Below are positions 1 to 7,749 of a stretch of DNA of 64,000 bases, piece by piece. The DNA is from Micrococcaceae bacterium (GTDB lineage: Bacteria; Actinomycetota; Actinomycetes; Actinomycetales; Micrococcaceae): the NCBI GenBank assembly GCA_025465475.1, contig JAODMR010000025.1, forward strand, positions 39,363-103,362. The letters are read 5' to 3'. Position 1 is the first letter of the stretch; every line of letters begins with the position of its first letter. The position numbers and the translations under genes are program-made. The notes below the pieces were generated by a model. That model did not search any database. It had not been told where the DNA came from and worked only from the letters and a program-made list of their open reading frames with translations.

Positions 1-119
1 AGGATGCCGGCCATCGAGATGCCCGCCGCGATGATCCACACCCAAATGGTCGGCCACAGGCGCTCCGCGTACAGGACGGTGGCGGCGGGCATGGCAGTGG
101 GGGAGGACTCGGGGGACAT
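1..119 (-). CDS. DUF3093 family membrane protein (partial, cut by window edge)
   Basis: Only the first 39 codons are inside the window. They start at an ATG and contain the run VLYAERLWPTIWVW followed by a hydrophobic stretch (IIAAGISMAGIL) that begins a membrane segment. This N-terminus and the divergent position next to dut are typical of the actinobacterial DUF3093 family, whose function is unknown. In mycobacteria the corresponding gene also lies beside dut. The 63-bp gap to dut should hold both promoters. The rest of the protein lies outside the window, so domain content cannot be judged. Confidence 0.75.
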   Translation of the reverse strand, partial: MSPESSPTAMPAATVLYAERLWPTIWVWIIAAGISMAGI

Positions 120-168
120 GGCTCCAGCTTTCCACCTTTTCCTGGGCATTTCATCCTGCCGCCCCGAC

Positions 169-174
169 TAGGAT
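169..174 (+). promoter_or_regulatory. -10 box of leaderless dut promoter
   Basis: TAGGAT fits the actinobacterial TAnnnT -10 pattern and ends 8 nt before the GTG of dut. No Shine-Dalgarno precedes that GTG. The spacing implies transcription starting at or next to the start codon, that is, a leaderless mRNA. No good -35 is visible. Inference from position only. Confidence 0.5.
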
Positions 175-182
175 GGTCTGCT

Positions 183-701
183 GTGAGTAACGCCAAAACT
201 TCGTCCCCGTTTGGACCGGACGGCCGCCTGGAGGTGCAGCTGAAGATGCTGGACCCGGGCATCGAGCCGCCGTCGTACGCCCACCCTGGTGACGCCGGAG
301 CGGACCTGCGCACCCGCATCGATGTGGACATTGCGCCGGGGGAGCGGGTCCTGGTGCCCACTGGAGTCTCGCTGGCCCTACCCGATGGGTACGTGGCGCT
401 GATCCACCCCCGCTCGGGGCTGGCGACCCGGCACGGCCTGACCATCGTCAATGCCCCGGGAACGGTGGACGCCGGTTACCGCGGAGAACTGGCCGTGACA
501 CTGTTGAACACCGATAGGTCCCAGGGCATCCGTTTGGTCCGCGGCGATAGAATTGCGCAAATGGTCATTCAGCGGGTGGAACACGCCCGCTTCGTTCCCG
601 TTGCTGAACTGCCGGATTCCGTGCGCGGCTCGGCCGGATTCGGGTCCACGGGCGGCTTCGGCAGCCCGGACGCAGCGGCCGTGCCCGGCCAGGGACGCTG
701 A
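183..701 (+). CDS. dut: dUTP diphosphatase (dUTPase)
   Basis: Hydrolyses dUTP to dUMP and pyrophosphate, keeping uracil out of DNA and supplying the thymidylate precursor. The 172-residue protein carries the trimeric dUTPase motifs in order: HPGDAGADLR near residue 34, PTGVSLALP, PRSGLATRHGLTIVNAPGTV near 76, GYRGE near 99, GDRIAQMVI, and the C-terminal glycine-rich arm RGSAGFGSTGG that closes over the active site. A GTG start with a -10 box 8 nt upstream points to leaderless translation. It is followed by DUF3710 on the same strand. Family assignment is secure. Confidence 0.97.
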   Translation: MSNAKTSSPFGPDGRLEVQLKMLDPGIEPPSYAHPGDAGADLRTRIDVDIAPGERVLVPTGVSLALPDGYVALIHPRSGLATRHGLTIVNAPGTVDAGYRGELAVTLLNTDRSQGIRLVRGDRIAQMVIQRVEHARFVPVAELPDSVRGSAGFGSTGGFGSPDAAAVPGQGR

Positions 702-734
702 CCACCACACACGTCAAGAAGGAGACTGGCCCGC

Positions 735-1598
735 ATGGTTTTTGGCTTGGGTAAGAAATCGCGGAAAGCCTCCGCGGCCGGGAACGCCGACGGCGGAATG
801 GCCGAGGCGGCATCGGGAGCTGAAACTCCGATCGATGATGCGACGGTGGCGGATGGTTCCGCAGTCACGGTGGCCGATGGTTCCGCAGTAGCCGGGACAG
901 GCTCCGCGGTAACCGGACCCGACACACCCGCCGAGGCCGCGGAACCGAACGCTCCGGAGTACGAACGGGCCACGTTGGGGCCCTTCGACATCTCCGAAGT
1001 GGAGGGACGCGACGGGTACGTCGATCTGGGTGCCCTCCTCATCACGCCGCACGAAAACCTCCAGCTGCGACTGGAAATGGATGAAGCCAGCCAGCGGGTC
1101 ATCGCCGTCACCCTGGAATTGGGCAGCGCCAACCTTCAGCTGCAGGCCTTCGCCGCCCCCCGCTCGGAGAACCTGTGGCCGGATATCCGCGGGCAGATCG
1201 CGGCCTCGGTGTCCTCCCAGGGCGGAATCGTAGAGGTATTGGAGGGCAGCTTCGGTCCCGAAGTGCTGGCCAAACTCCCGGCCCAGGGCCCCGACGGCCT
1301 GGCGGGATTCCGGGTTGCCCGGTTCATTGGGGTGGACGGGCCACGCTGGTTCCTGCGGGGCGTATTCGGCGGCAATGCGGCCCTGGACCGTGATGCCGCG
1401 GCGGAGTTGGAGCAGCTGTTCCGCGGCGTCGTCGTGGTCCGTGGAGAGAACCCCCTCCCACCGCGCGACTTGCTGGCCCTGACCCTGCCACGCGACGCCA
1501 AAGCCGACGAGACGGGGCACGTGGCGGCTGACCACCCGGTGGCGGCCCAGGGCGGCCAGCCGTTCCGCCGCGGTCCCGAGATCACGCAGGTCGGCTGA
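735..1598 (+). CDS. DUF3710 domain-containing protein
   Basis: A 287-residue protein starting MVFGLGKK, with a low-complexity Ala/Asp/Gly/Ser stretch (about residues 15-70) and then the conserved DUF3710 body: YERATLGPFDISEVEG, GYVDLGALLI, LQLRLEMDE, and RWFLRGVFGG in the second half. A GAAGGAG ribosome site lies 12 nt before the ATG. DUF3710 is almost always found immediately downstream of dut in actinobacteria, and the same order is seen here. The biochemical role is unknown. No signal peptide, membrane segment or catalytic motif is evident, so it is probably cytoplasmic. Confidence 0.9.
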   Translation: MVFGLGKKSRKASAAGNADGGMAEAASGAETPIDDATVADGSAVTVADGSAVAGTGSAVTGPDTPAEAAEPNAPEYERATLGPFDISEVEGRDGYVDLGALLITPHENLQLRLEMDEASQRVIAVTLELGSANLQLQAFAAPRSENLWPDIRGQIAASVSSQGGIVEVLEGSFGPEVLAKLPAQGPDGLAGFRVARFIGVDGPRWFLRGVFGGNAALDRDAAAELEQLFRGVVVVRGENPLPPRDLLALTLPRDAKADETGHVAADHPVAAQGGQPFRRGPEITQVG

Positions 1599-1602
1599 CT
1601 GC

Positions 1603-1956
1603 ATGTCCCACCAGCAGGCTGGCAGGACCACGGCGGTGACTCCCATCGCCGAGCTGCCGCTCCGCGGCAGGGCGCTCTGCCGGGGGTTCATCGACTCCGT
1701 CACGATTCAGCCTCCCTCCATTCCGCCGTTCTTCACCGCCATCGTCACCGACAGGGACAAGCACAGCCCGGAGGCCCGGAATATGGGCCCGGAGCAGGGC
1801 AACCACCGGGTTCGGCTCATTTGGCTGGGCAGGCGGCGGGTAGCCGGCATCAGCGCCGGCACCGAACTGAGGTTTGAGGGCATGGTGGCCGAGAGGGATG
1901 GCCTGCCCACCATTTTCAATCCCCGCTACGAGATCATCGGCAAACAGGAGAGCTAG
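1603..1956 (+). CDS. OB-fold nucleic-acid-binding domain protein
   Basis: A short (117-residue) protein whose centre reads as a small OB-fold beta barrel: RALCRGFIDSVTIQP, FTAIVTDRD, HRVRLIWLGRR, GISAGTELRFEGMV and FNPRYEII. In actinobacteria this family sits between DUF3710 and DUF3159 in the dut cluster, as here. It begins 5 bp after the DUF3710 stop and ends 2 bp before the TTG of the DUF3159 gene, so the three are probably co-translated. OB-folds of this size usually bind RNA or single-stranded DNA, but the ligand is unknown. Confidence 0.85.
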   Translation: MSHQQAGRTTAVTPIAELPLRGRALCRGFIDSVTIQPPSIPPFFTAIVTDRDKHSPEARNMGPEQGNHRVRLIWLGRRRVAGISAGTELRFEGMVAERDGLPTIFNPRYEIIGKQES

Positions 1957-1957
1957 C

Positions 1958-2881
1958 TTGACGTCACCCCACGAGCACGGCGCTCCCGCTTCCGGCCCAA
2001 CCAACGGAACTGCCGGCCCGGCCGCCCGATCCGCCTCGACAACGGCTCAGGCTGCCGATGCACCCGCGCCGGGTGCCGGCTCCACTGACCGGCCAGCCGG
2101 ACCGGGCACGAACGCTGCTGAACCGGCGTCGAGCCCGCAGCTATCCTTCGCCGCTCTGGCCCAGGAAGCGGCAGCGAACTCCGGCCTGCAGCGCAAGGAC
2201 AACGGTCAGATCGACCTCCTCAAGGCCGCCGGAGGGTGGCGCGGGATGGCCGAAACGGTGTTGCCCGGCCTGGTCTACCTGGTGATCTACTCCCTGACCC
2301 AGGACCTGCAGCCCTCCATCATGGGCGCCGTCGGCATCTCCGTGCTGTTCGTCGTGGCCCGGTTGGTGCAGAAAACGCCCCTTACGCAAGCCCTGGCAGG
2401 AATTTTCGGCGTTGTGATCTCCGCCGTGCTGAGCGCCGTCACGGGCAAGGCGGAGAATTTCTATGTCTGGGGTTTCGTCACCAACGCCGGTTACATCGTG
2501 GCGCTGCTGGCCTCCGTGCTGCTCCGCTGGCCCCTGCTGGGACTCGCGTTCGGCTACGTCCGCAACGAGGGCCTGCACTGGCGGCACCAGCCGGCCCGGC
2601 TGCGCGCCTACGCGGTGGCGACCTGGATTATGATCGCGGTCCTGGGGCTGCGGCTGGTGGTGCAGTTCCCGCTGTTCCTGGCCGGCCAGGTCGAGGCCCT
2701 CGGAGCGACCCGCCTGATCATGGGCCTGCCGCTGTACGCGCTGGGACTGTGGCTGGCGTGGCTGGTCAGCCGACCGGCAGCAACCCCGTCCGCAGCAACC
2801 GCGTCCGCGGCCGGCCCCGCTGCAACTCCGCGGGCAGCCGAACCGGGTGCTAGCCCTGACGCGGGGACAACAGCGCCCTAA
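1958..2881 (+). CDS. DUF3159 domain-containing membrane protein
   Basis: About 307 residues from a TTG start (MTSPHEHG...) chosen because it follows the previous stop by 1 bp. An upstream in-frame ATG at 1874 would overlap the OB-fold gene by 83 bp. The first 75 residues are Ala/Pro-rich and probably disordered. The core begins at QIDLLKAAGGWRGMAE and contains about five or six hydrophobic helices (for example VLFVVARLVQK and TWIMIAVLGLRLVVQF), typical of DUF3159. The C-terminal 35 residues are again Ala/Thr-rich. Function unknown; an inner-membrane location is inferred. Its 3' end overlaps the convergent trkA gene by 32 bp. Confidence 0.88.
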   Translation: MTSPHEHGAPASGPTNGTAGPAARSASTTAQAADAPAPGAGSTDRPAGPGTNAAEPASSPQLSFAALAQEAAANSGLQRKDNGQIDLLKAAGGWRGMAETVLPGLVYLVIYSLTQDLQPSIMGAVGISVLFVVARLVQKTPLTQALAGIFGVVISAVLSAVTGKAENFYVWGFVTNAGYIVALLASVLLRWPLLGLAFGYVRNEGLHWRHQPARLRAYAVATWIMIAVLGLRLVVQFPLFLAGQVEALGATRLIMGLPLYALGLWLAWLVSRPAATPSAATASAAGPAATPRAAEPGASPDAGTTAP

Positions 2882-3515
2882 GCTGATCCTCCGCGGCAAT
2901 CGTGGTGATGAAGAACAGTTCATCCCCACCATCCACCACATCGTCGGCGCTGGGCGTGATCGGTGCCTCGTCGCGCAGGATGGCCACCAGGGTCGAATCC
3001 AGGGGCCAGTCAATGGACCCCACCGTGCTGCCGACCACGTGGGAATCCGCGGGCACGGTGAATTCAACCAGCGAGGAAACACCGGTCTGCAACGTCAGCA
3101 GGCGCACCAGGTCACCGATCTCCACTGCCTCCTCCACGAGCGCCGTCATCAGCCGGGGCGTGTTCACCGCGACGTCAACGCCCCAGGAGTCATCGAACAT
3201 CCAGTCGTTCTTCGGGTTGTTCACCCGACCCACCGTGCGGCCGATGCCAAACTCGGTCTTGGCCAGCAGGGAGACCACCAGGTTCACCTTGTCGTCCCCG
3301 GTAGCGGAGACCACGACGTCGGCTTCCTCCAGTTTGGCTTCCTTGAGCGTGCTGATCTCGCACGCGTCGCCCACCAGCCAGCGGGCACCGCGCAGCCCGC
3401 TGCGGCCGATCACCTCCGGCTTGGGGTCGATCAGCAGGATGTCGTGCCCGTGGGAGAGCAGCTCACGGGCGATTGAGGAGCCAACGGCGCCCGCTCCGAC
3501 GATAACAACCTTCAC
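2850..3515 (-). CDS. TrkA/RCK potassium-channel regulatory protein (CeoC-like)
   Basis: A 221-residue RCK protein: an N-terminal Rossmann NAD-binding domain (GAGAVGSSIARELLSHGHD at residue 7, with DPKPE closing the nucleotide site) and a C-terminal TrkA_C domain (about residues 140-221). Such proteins form cytoplasmic rings that gate K+ transporters in response to NAD(H), ATP or c-di-AMP. It is the downstream partner of a second RCK gene (ATGA overlap at 3512-3515), matching the ceoB/ceoC pair of mycobacteria. A KimA-like K+ transporter lies divergently upstream, so K+ uptake control is the likely role. No Trk channel subunit is in the window. Confidence 0.9.
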   Translation of the reverse strand: MKVVIVGAGAVGSSIARELLSHGHDILLIDPKPEVIGRSGLRGARWLVGDACEISTLKEAKLEEADVVVSATGDDKVNLVVSLLAKTEFGIGRTVGRVNNPKNDWMFDDSWGVDVAVNTPRLMTALVEEAVEIGDLVRLLTLQTGVSSLVEFTVPADSHVVGSTVGSIDWPLDSTLVAILRDEAPITPSADDVVDGGDELFFITTIAAEDQLRALLSPRQG

Positions 3516-4186
3516 TCGGACTCCTTGGCTGGGGCACTGGCCAGAACATGGCTGATTTCGGAATTGTCGGCGACGTTGAGCATCACGTGCACGGTGTCGC
3601 CCTGCTGGTAGCTGGTGTCTGCGCGGGGCAGCATGCCCTCACCGAAGCGGGTCAGGTATGCCACCCGGGCGCCGGAAGCGCGCTCAATGTCCAGCACGTG
3701 CCGCCCGATCCACCCGGGGTGCAGGGCCACCTCGGTGAGGATCAGCCGCCCGGAGGGCTCCCGGAAGTCGCCGTTGATGCTTGCTTCGGGCAGGATCCGC
3801 CGCAGCACCTGGTCGGCGCTCCAGCGTACCGCCGCCACCGTGGGAATGCCCAGCCGCTGGTATATCTCCGCCCGGCCGGGATCGTAGATCCTGGCCACCA
3901 CGTGCTGAACGTGGAAGGTTTCCCGTGCCACCCTGGTCGCCAGGACGTTGGAGTTGTCACCACTGGACACGGCGGCGAAGGCGTAGGCGTTTTCAATGTC
4001 GGCGTGCTTGAGGGTCTCCCGGTCAAAGCCGACGCCGGTCACGCGGCGGCCGGCAAAGCCGGTCCGTAACCGGCGGAACGCCCGGTCGTCCTGGTCGATG
4101 ATGGCCACCGAGTGGCCTGCGTCCTCCAGAGTGTGGGCCAAGGTGGCGCCAACCCGGCCGCATCCCATGATCACGAAATGTGCCAC
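3512..4186 (-). CDS. TrkA/RCK potassium-channel regulatory protein (CeoB-like)
   Basis: A 224-residue RCK protein, first gene of the trkA pair. The GTG start at 4186 (MAHFVIMGCGRVGATLAHTL) puts the dinucleotide-binding GCGRVG loop at residue 8, as in homologues; a longer in-frame extension exists but does not fit the family. The second half, after about residue 135, is the TrkA_C regulatory domain (RLILTEVALHPGWIGRHV, GDTVHVMLNV). It is translationally coupled to the downstream RCK gene. The 114-bp gap to the divergent KimA-like gene must contain both promoters, which suggests joint control of sensor and transporter. Confidence 0.9.
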   Translation of the reverse strand: MAHFVIMGCGRVGATLAHTLEDAGHSVAIIDQDDRAFRRLRTGFAGRRVTGVGFDRETLKHADIENAYAFAAVSSGDNSNVLATRVARETFHVQHVVARIYDPGRAEIYQRLGIPTVAAVRWSADQVLRRILPEASINGDFREPSGRLILTEVALHPGWIGRHVLDIERASGARVAYLTRFGEGMLPRADTSYQQGDTVHVMLNVADNSEISHVLASAPAKESE

Positions 4187-4265
4187 TGGCGCTCCTGTTT
4201 CCTCGTTGCGGGGTGTTGTGCCCATTATCTGCTGAACAACTCGGGGCTGGCCAATTACGCCCGCC

Positions 4266-4294
4266 ATGACATTGACAAGGCCAGCGACTACCGT
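4266..4294 (+). promoter_or_regulatory. Putative promoter of the KimA-like transporter (leaderless)
   Basis: ATGACA (4266-4271) and TACCGT (4289-4294) are separated by exactly 17 nt, and the -10 ends 6 nt before the GTG at 4301, so transcription would start at the start codon. This supports 4301 as the true start, since there is no Shine-Dalgarno there. A better-looking TTGACA at 4272 has no -10 at a workable distance. Confidence 0.45.
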
Positions 4295-4300
4295 TACTGC

Positions 4301-6277
4301 GTGCTGACTTTTTTCAACGCGATCAAGCGGGTGCTGGTCGGCCGTCCTTTCCGTAACGACCGGATGGCCCACACACTTCTTCCCAAACGCATAGCTCTGC
4401 CCATTTTCGCTTCCGACGCGTTGTCTTCCGTCGCTTACGCCCCCGACGAAATCCTGCTGACCCTGGCTCTGGCGGGAGTCTCCGCCGTCACGATTTCACC
4501 CTTTGTGGGCATCGCGGTCATGGTGGTGCTGCTCACGGTGGTCGCCTCCTACCGCCAGAACGTGCACGCCTACCCCTCCGGCGGTGGGGACTACGAGATC
4601 GCCAATGTCAACCTCGGCAAGTACGCCGGCCTGACCGTCGCCTCGGCCCTGCTGGTCGACTATGTGCTCACCGTCGCCGTCTCCATGTCCTCGGCGGCGA
4701 ACTACCTCGCCACCGCTGTTCCAGGGATGCACGGAAGCCAGACGCTGATCGCCGTCGCCGGCGTCGTGATCCTGGCCCTGGTCAACCTGCGCGGGATCCG
4801 GGAGGCCGGCAGCGTGTTCGCGGTGCCGACCTACATCTTCATGGGCAGCATTTTCGGCATGACCCTGGTGGGAATTTTCCAGGGCATCACCGGCACGCTG
4901 GGGCTGGCGCAGTCGGCAGCCCTGGAGATCATTCCGGAACCGGACTTTGAGCAGGGCCTGACCGGCCTGGCCGGCGCGTTCCTGCTGCTGCGGGCCTTTT
5001 CCTCGGGCGCAGCCGCACTCACCGGGGTGGAGGCCATCAGCAACGGTGTGCCGAACTTCCAGAAACCCAAGAGCAAGAACGCCGCCACCACGCTGCTGCT
5101 GCTCGGCGGCATCGCCGCAGCCATGCTGGCCGGCATCCTCTATCTGGCCTCCGCCACGAAGGTCCACATTGTGCTGAACCCGGCCACCGAGTTCCTGCTC
5201 AACGGCCAGCCGCTGCCGGAAGGGTACGTGCAGAACCCGGCCATCAGCCAGATCGCCGCGGCGGTCTTTGGCAACGGGTCCATTCCCTTCTTCGTGGTGG
5301 TGGCAGCGACCGGCGTGATTTTGGTCTTCGCGAGCAACACCGCGTTCAACGGGTTCCCCGTACTGGCGTCCATCCTGGCCCAGGACGGTTACCTGCCCCG
5401 CCAGTTGCGCACCCGCGGTGACCGGCTGGCGTTCAGCAACGGCGTCCTGGCCCTGGCCTTTGGCGCCATCGTGCTGATCGTGGCCTTCCACGCCGACGTG
5501 ACCCGCCTGATCCAGCTCTACATCGTGGGTGTGTTCATTTCCTTCACGGCCAGCCAGTTGGGCATGATCCGGCACTGGGGCCGGGAGCTGCGGGTGGTCA
5601 AGGACACCGCGGGCCGGCTGCGGATGCTCAAGTCCCGCACCATCAACACGATCGGCTTCTGCATGACGGCCACCGTGCTGGTCATTGTGCTGATCACCAA
5701 GTTCGAGCAGGGCGCCTGGATCGCCCTGCTGGCCATGTTCGTCCTCTTCCTGATCATGTGGAGCATCCGCGCCCACTACGACAACGTGGCCAAGGAACTC
5801 GCCGTGGACCAGGACGCGGCGCCGCGCGCGCTGCCGTCCCGCGTGCACGCGGTGCTGCTGGTGTCGCATGTGCGCAAGCCGGTGCTCCGGGCACTGGCCT
5901 TTGCCCGGGCGTCCCGCCCTTCCCGGCTGGACGCCATCACGGTGGACATCAATCCGGAAGAGACGGAGAAAACCGTTGAGGACTGGGAGAAGCTCGAGAT
6001 CCCGGTTCCGCTCACGGTGCTCGCCAGCCCGTACCGGGAAACGATCACCCCGATCATGGACTACATCAAAACCATCCGACGCGAATCTCCGCGGGACCTG
6101 GTGGTCGTGTACATCCCGGAGTACGTCGTGGGTAAGTGGTGGGAGCAGCTGGTGCACAACCAGACCGCCCTGCGGATCAAGACCCGGCTGCACTTTGAAA
6201 GCGGCGTGATGGTCGCCAGCGTTCCGTGGCAGCTGAAGTCCTCCGAAGAGGCGCACAACCTGCAGGAGCTGCGATGA
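4301..6277 (+). CDS. KimA-like APC-superfamily potassium transporter
   Basis: About 658 residues with roughly 12 membrane helices and a cytoplasmic C-terminal domain (about residues 500-658). Several blocks match my memory of Bacillus KimA (YdaO), a high-affinity proton-coupled K+ importer inhibited by c-di-AMP: SDALSSVAYAPDEILLTLAL, YPSGGGDYEIAN, LLVDYVLTVAVSMSS, RAFSSGAAALTGVEAISNG, RGDRLAFSNGVLAL and, at the C-terminus, VVYIPEYVVGKWWEQLVHNQ. The GTG at 4301 gives an N-terminus aligned with KimA; upstream in-frame codons belong to the divergent promoter region. Two RCK proteins lie divergently next door. The stop overlaps the methyltransferase ATG. Databases usually call such proteins amino-acid permeases; K+ import is the better inference. 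Confidence 0.8.
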   Translation: MLTFFNAIKRVLVGRPFRNDRMAHTLLPKRIALPIFASDALSSVAYAPDEILLTLALAGVSAVTISPFVGIAVMVVLLTVVASYRQNVHAYPSGGGDYEIANVNLGKYAGLTVASALLVDYVLTVAVSMSSAANYLATAVPGMHGSQTLIAVAGVVILALVNLRGIREAGSVFAVPTYIFMGSIFGMTLVGIFQGITGTLGLAQSAALEIIPEPDFEQGLTGLAGAFLLLRAFSSGAAALTGVEAISNGVPNFQKPKSKNAATTLLLLGGIAAAMLAGILYLASATKVHIVLNPATEFLLNGQPLPEGYVQNPAISQIAAAVFGNGSIPFFVVVAATGVILVFASNTAFNGFPVLASILAQDGYLPRQLRTRGDRLAFSNGVLALAFGAIVLIVAFHADVTRLIQLYIVGVFISFTASQLGMIRHWGRELRVVKDTAGRLRMLKSRTINTIGFCMTATVLVIVLITKFEQGAWIALLAMFVLFLIMWSIRAHYDNVAKELAVDQDAAPRALPSRVHAVLLVSHVRKPVLRALAFARASRPSRLDAITVDINPEETEKTVEDWEKLEIPVPLTVLASPYRETITPIMDYIKTIRRESPRDLVVVYIPEYVVGKWWEQLVHNQTALRIKTRLHFESGVMVASVPWQLKSSEEAHNLQELR

Positions 6278-7749
6278 CGGACACCGGAGCGGGCGCCGAA
6301 GCGGGCACGACGGCGGCGGGCACGACGGCGGCGGGCACGGCGGCGGCGGGCACGACGGCAGCCGGCGGTCCCCGCCCGACAGAGCTGACGGTCACTGTCG
6401 GCCCCATCGCCCACGGCGGCCACTGCGTGGCACGGCACCAGGGACGGGTCATCTTTGTCCGGCATGCGGCGCCGGGGGAGCGCGTGCGGGTCCGGCTGAC
6501 CGGGCAGGACGAGGGGGCAAGCTTCTGGCGGGCCGACGTGGTGGAAGTCCTGGAGGCATCACCGGACCGGGTGCCGCACTTCTGGGAGCCGGCCGACGCG
6601 CTGCGGGCCGCCGATCGCGGCCACGTTCCCGTGGGTGGAGCGGAGCTGGGACACCTGAGCCGGTCCGCCCAGCGGGCCCTGAAGGGGACCGTGCTGCGTG
6701 AGCAGCTCCAGCGGCTCGCAGGGCTGGGGCCCGATCGGCTCGAAGCCGATGACCTGCTCGCCTCCGGGGTGGAGGACGTCGATGCCGGGACCCCGGGAGC
6801 AGATGGGCTCGGCTGGCGCACCAGAACCGGTTTTGCCGTCACTGCCGGCGGCAGGCTGGGCATGCACGCGCACCGCTCAACAACGGTGCTGCCCGTGCAG
6901 CAGATGCCGCTCGCCGTGGCGGGCATCAACGACCTGCGACTCTGGGAGGTGGACCTGCACGGCCTGATCCGGGTGGAGGTCGCCGCCCCGGCCAACGGGT
7001 CGGCACCCCTGGTGCTCCTGGCTCCCGACGCTGCCCTGTCGCCCAAGGCAGCGGGACAGATCCTCAAACGCGTCTCCCAGCAGATCCTGCAACTCGCCCC
7101 AACGGCTGTCTCGGTGGCCGGCTGGGACCCGGACACCGGGCAGGTGACGCCCCTGCGCGGACGTGGCTGGGTGGCCGAAACTGCCGTCGGGCACGAGTTC
7201 CGCGTCAGCGGCGACGGATTCTGGCAGATCCACCGCCGCGCTCCCGAGGTCCTGCCGGCGGCGGCACTGGGCTTCCTCCAGGAGGGGGACCTGCTGCCGG
7301 CCGGAGCTGCCGTTGCCGATCTGTACGCGGGCGCCGGGCTGTTCACCGCCGCGCTCGCCGACGCCGTCGGTCCCGACGGCGCCGTGCTGTCGGTCGAAGG
7401 ATCACCCGGGGCCAGCCGCGACGCCAGGAAAAACCTGCACGCCGCCCACCACGTGGACATCCAGCAAGGCCGGGTGGAGCGGGTGCTGCACGGCCAACGG
7501 CGCCGCTTCGATGCGATCGTTCTGGACCCGCCCCGGGCCGGGGCCGGCAAAACGGTGGTGCGCCAACTGATCGCGTCCGGGCCACGGGGCATCGCCTACG
7601 TCTCCTGCGACCCGGCGTCCTTTGCCCGCGACGTCGGGTACTTCCGGGCGGCCGGTTGGGAACTGGCCGCGCTGCGGGCCTTCGACCTATATCCCCACAC
7701 CCACCATTTGGAAACCGTCGCGTTGCTGTTGCCAGGAGCTGGTTCTTGA
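6274..7749 (+). CDS. TRAM-domain class I SAM-dependent RNA methyltransferase (TrmA/RlmCD family)
   Basis: A 491-residue RNA uracil-C5 methyltransferase. A TRAM RNA-binding domain (about residues 31-90: ELTVTVGPIAHGGHCVA, VIFVRHAAPGERV) is followed by a Rossmann methyltransferase domain with VADLYAGAGLFTAAL, VLDPPRAGAGKTVV and the catalytic-cysteine motif YVSCDPAS near residue 450, then the terminal HTHHLETV block. No obvious [4Fe-4S] cysteine cluster is present, unlike E. coli RlmD. The substrate (23S rRNA or tRNA uridine) cannot be told. The ATG overlaps the KimA stop (ATGA). The extreme N-terminus is built by four 15-bp repeats and is probably unstructured. Confidence 0.88.
   Translation: MTDTGAGAEAGTTAAGTTAAGTAAAGTTAAGGPRPTELTVTVGPIAHGGHCVARHQGRVIFVRHAAPGERVRVRLTGQDEGASFWRADVVEVLEASPDRVPHFWEPADALRAADRGHVPVGGAELGHLSRSAQRALKGTVLREQLQRLAGLGPDRLEADDLLASGVEDVDAGTPGADGLGWRTRTGFAVTAGGRLGMHAHRSTTVLPVQQMPLAVAGINDLRLWEVDLHGLIRVEVAAPANGSAPLVLLAPDAALSPKAAGQILKRVSQQILQLAPTAVSVAGWDPDTGQVTPLRGRGWVAETAVGHEFRVSGDGFWQIHRRAPEVLPAAALGFLQEGDLLPAGAAVADLYAGAGLFTAALADAVGPDGAVLSVEGSPGASRDARKNLHAAHHVDIQQGRVERVLHGQRRRFDAIVLDPPRAGAGKTVVRQLIASGPRGIAYVSCDPASFARDVGYFRAAGWELAALRAFDLYPHTHHLETVALLLPGAGS
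6301..6360 (+). repeat. Four 15-bp tandem repeats inside the methyltransferase gene
   Basis: Unit GCGGGCACGACGGCG occurs at 6301, 6316, 6331 and 6346, with one substitution in the third unit and one in the last. It is in frame and encodes an (AGTTA)-type low-complexity tail ahead of the TRAM domain. Copy number changes would lengthen the N-terminus by 5 residues without breaking the frame. Confidence 0.9.

Noticed and set aside
4272..4277. Consensus TTGACA -35 box
   Set aside because: No TAnnnT box at 16-18 nt that leaves a usable start; the ATGACA/TACCGT pair is better placed.
4496..6256. 586-residue minus-strand reading frame
   Set aside because: Shadow of the KimA-like gene, His/Asp/Gly-rich and without structure.
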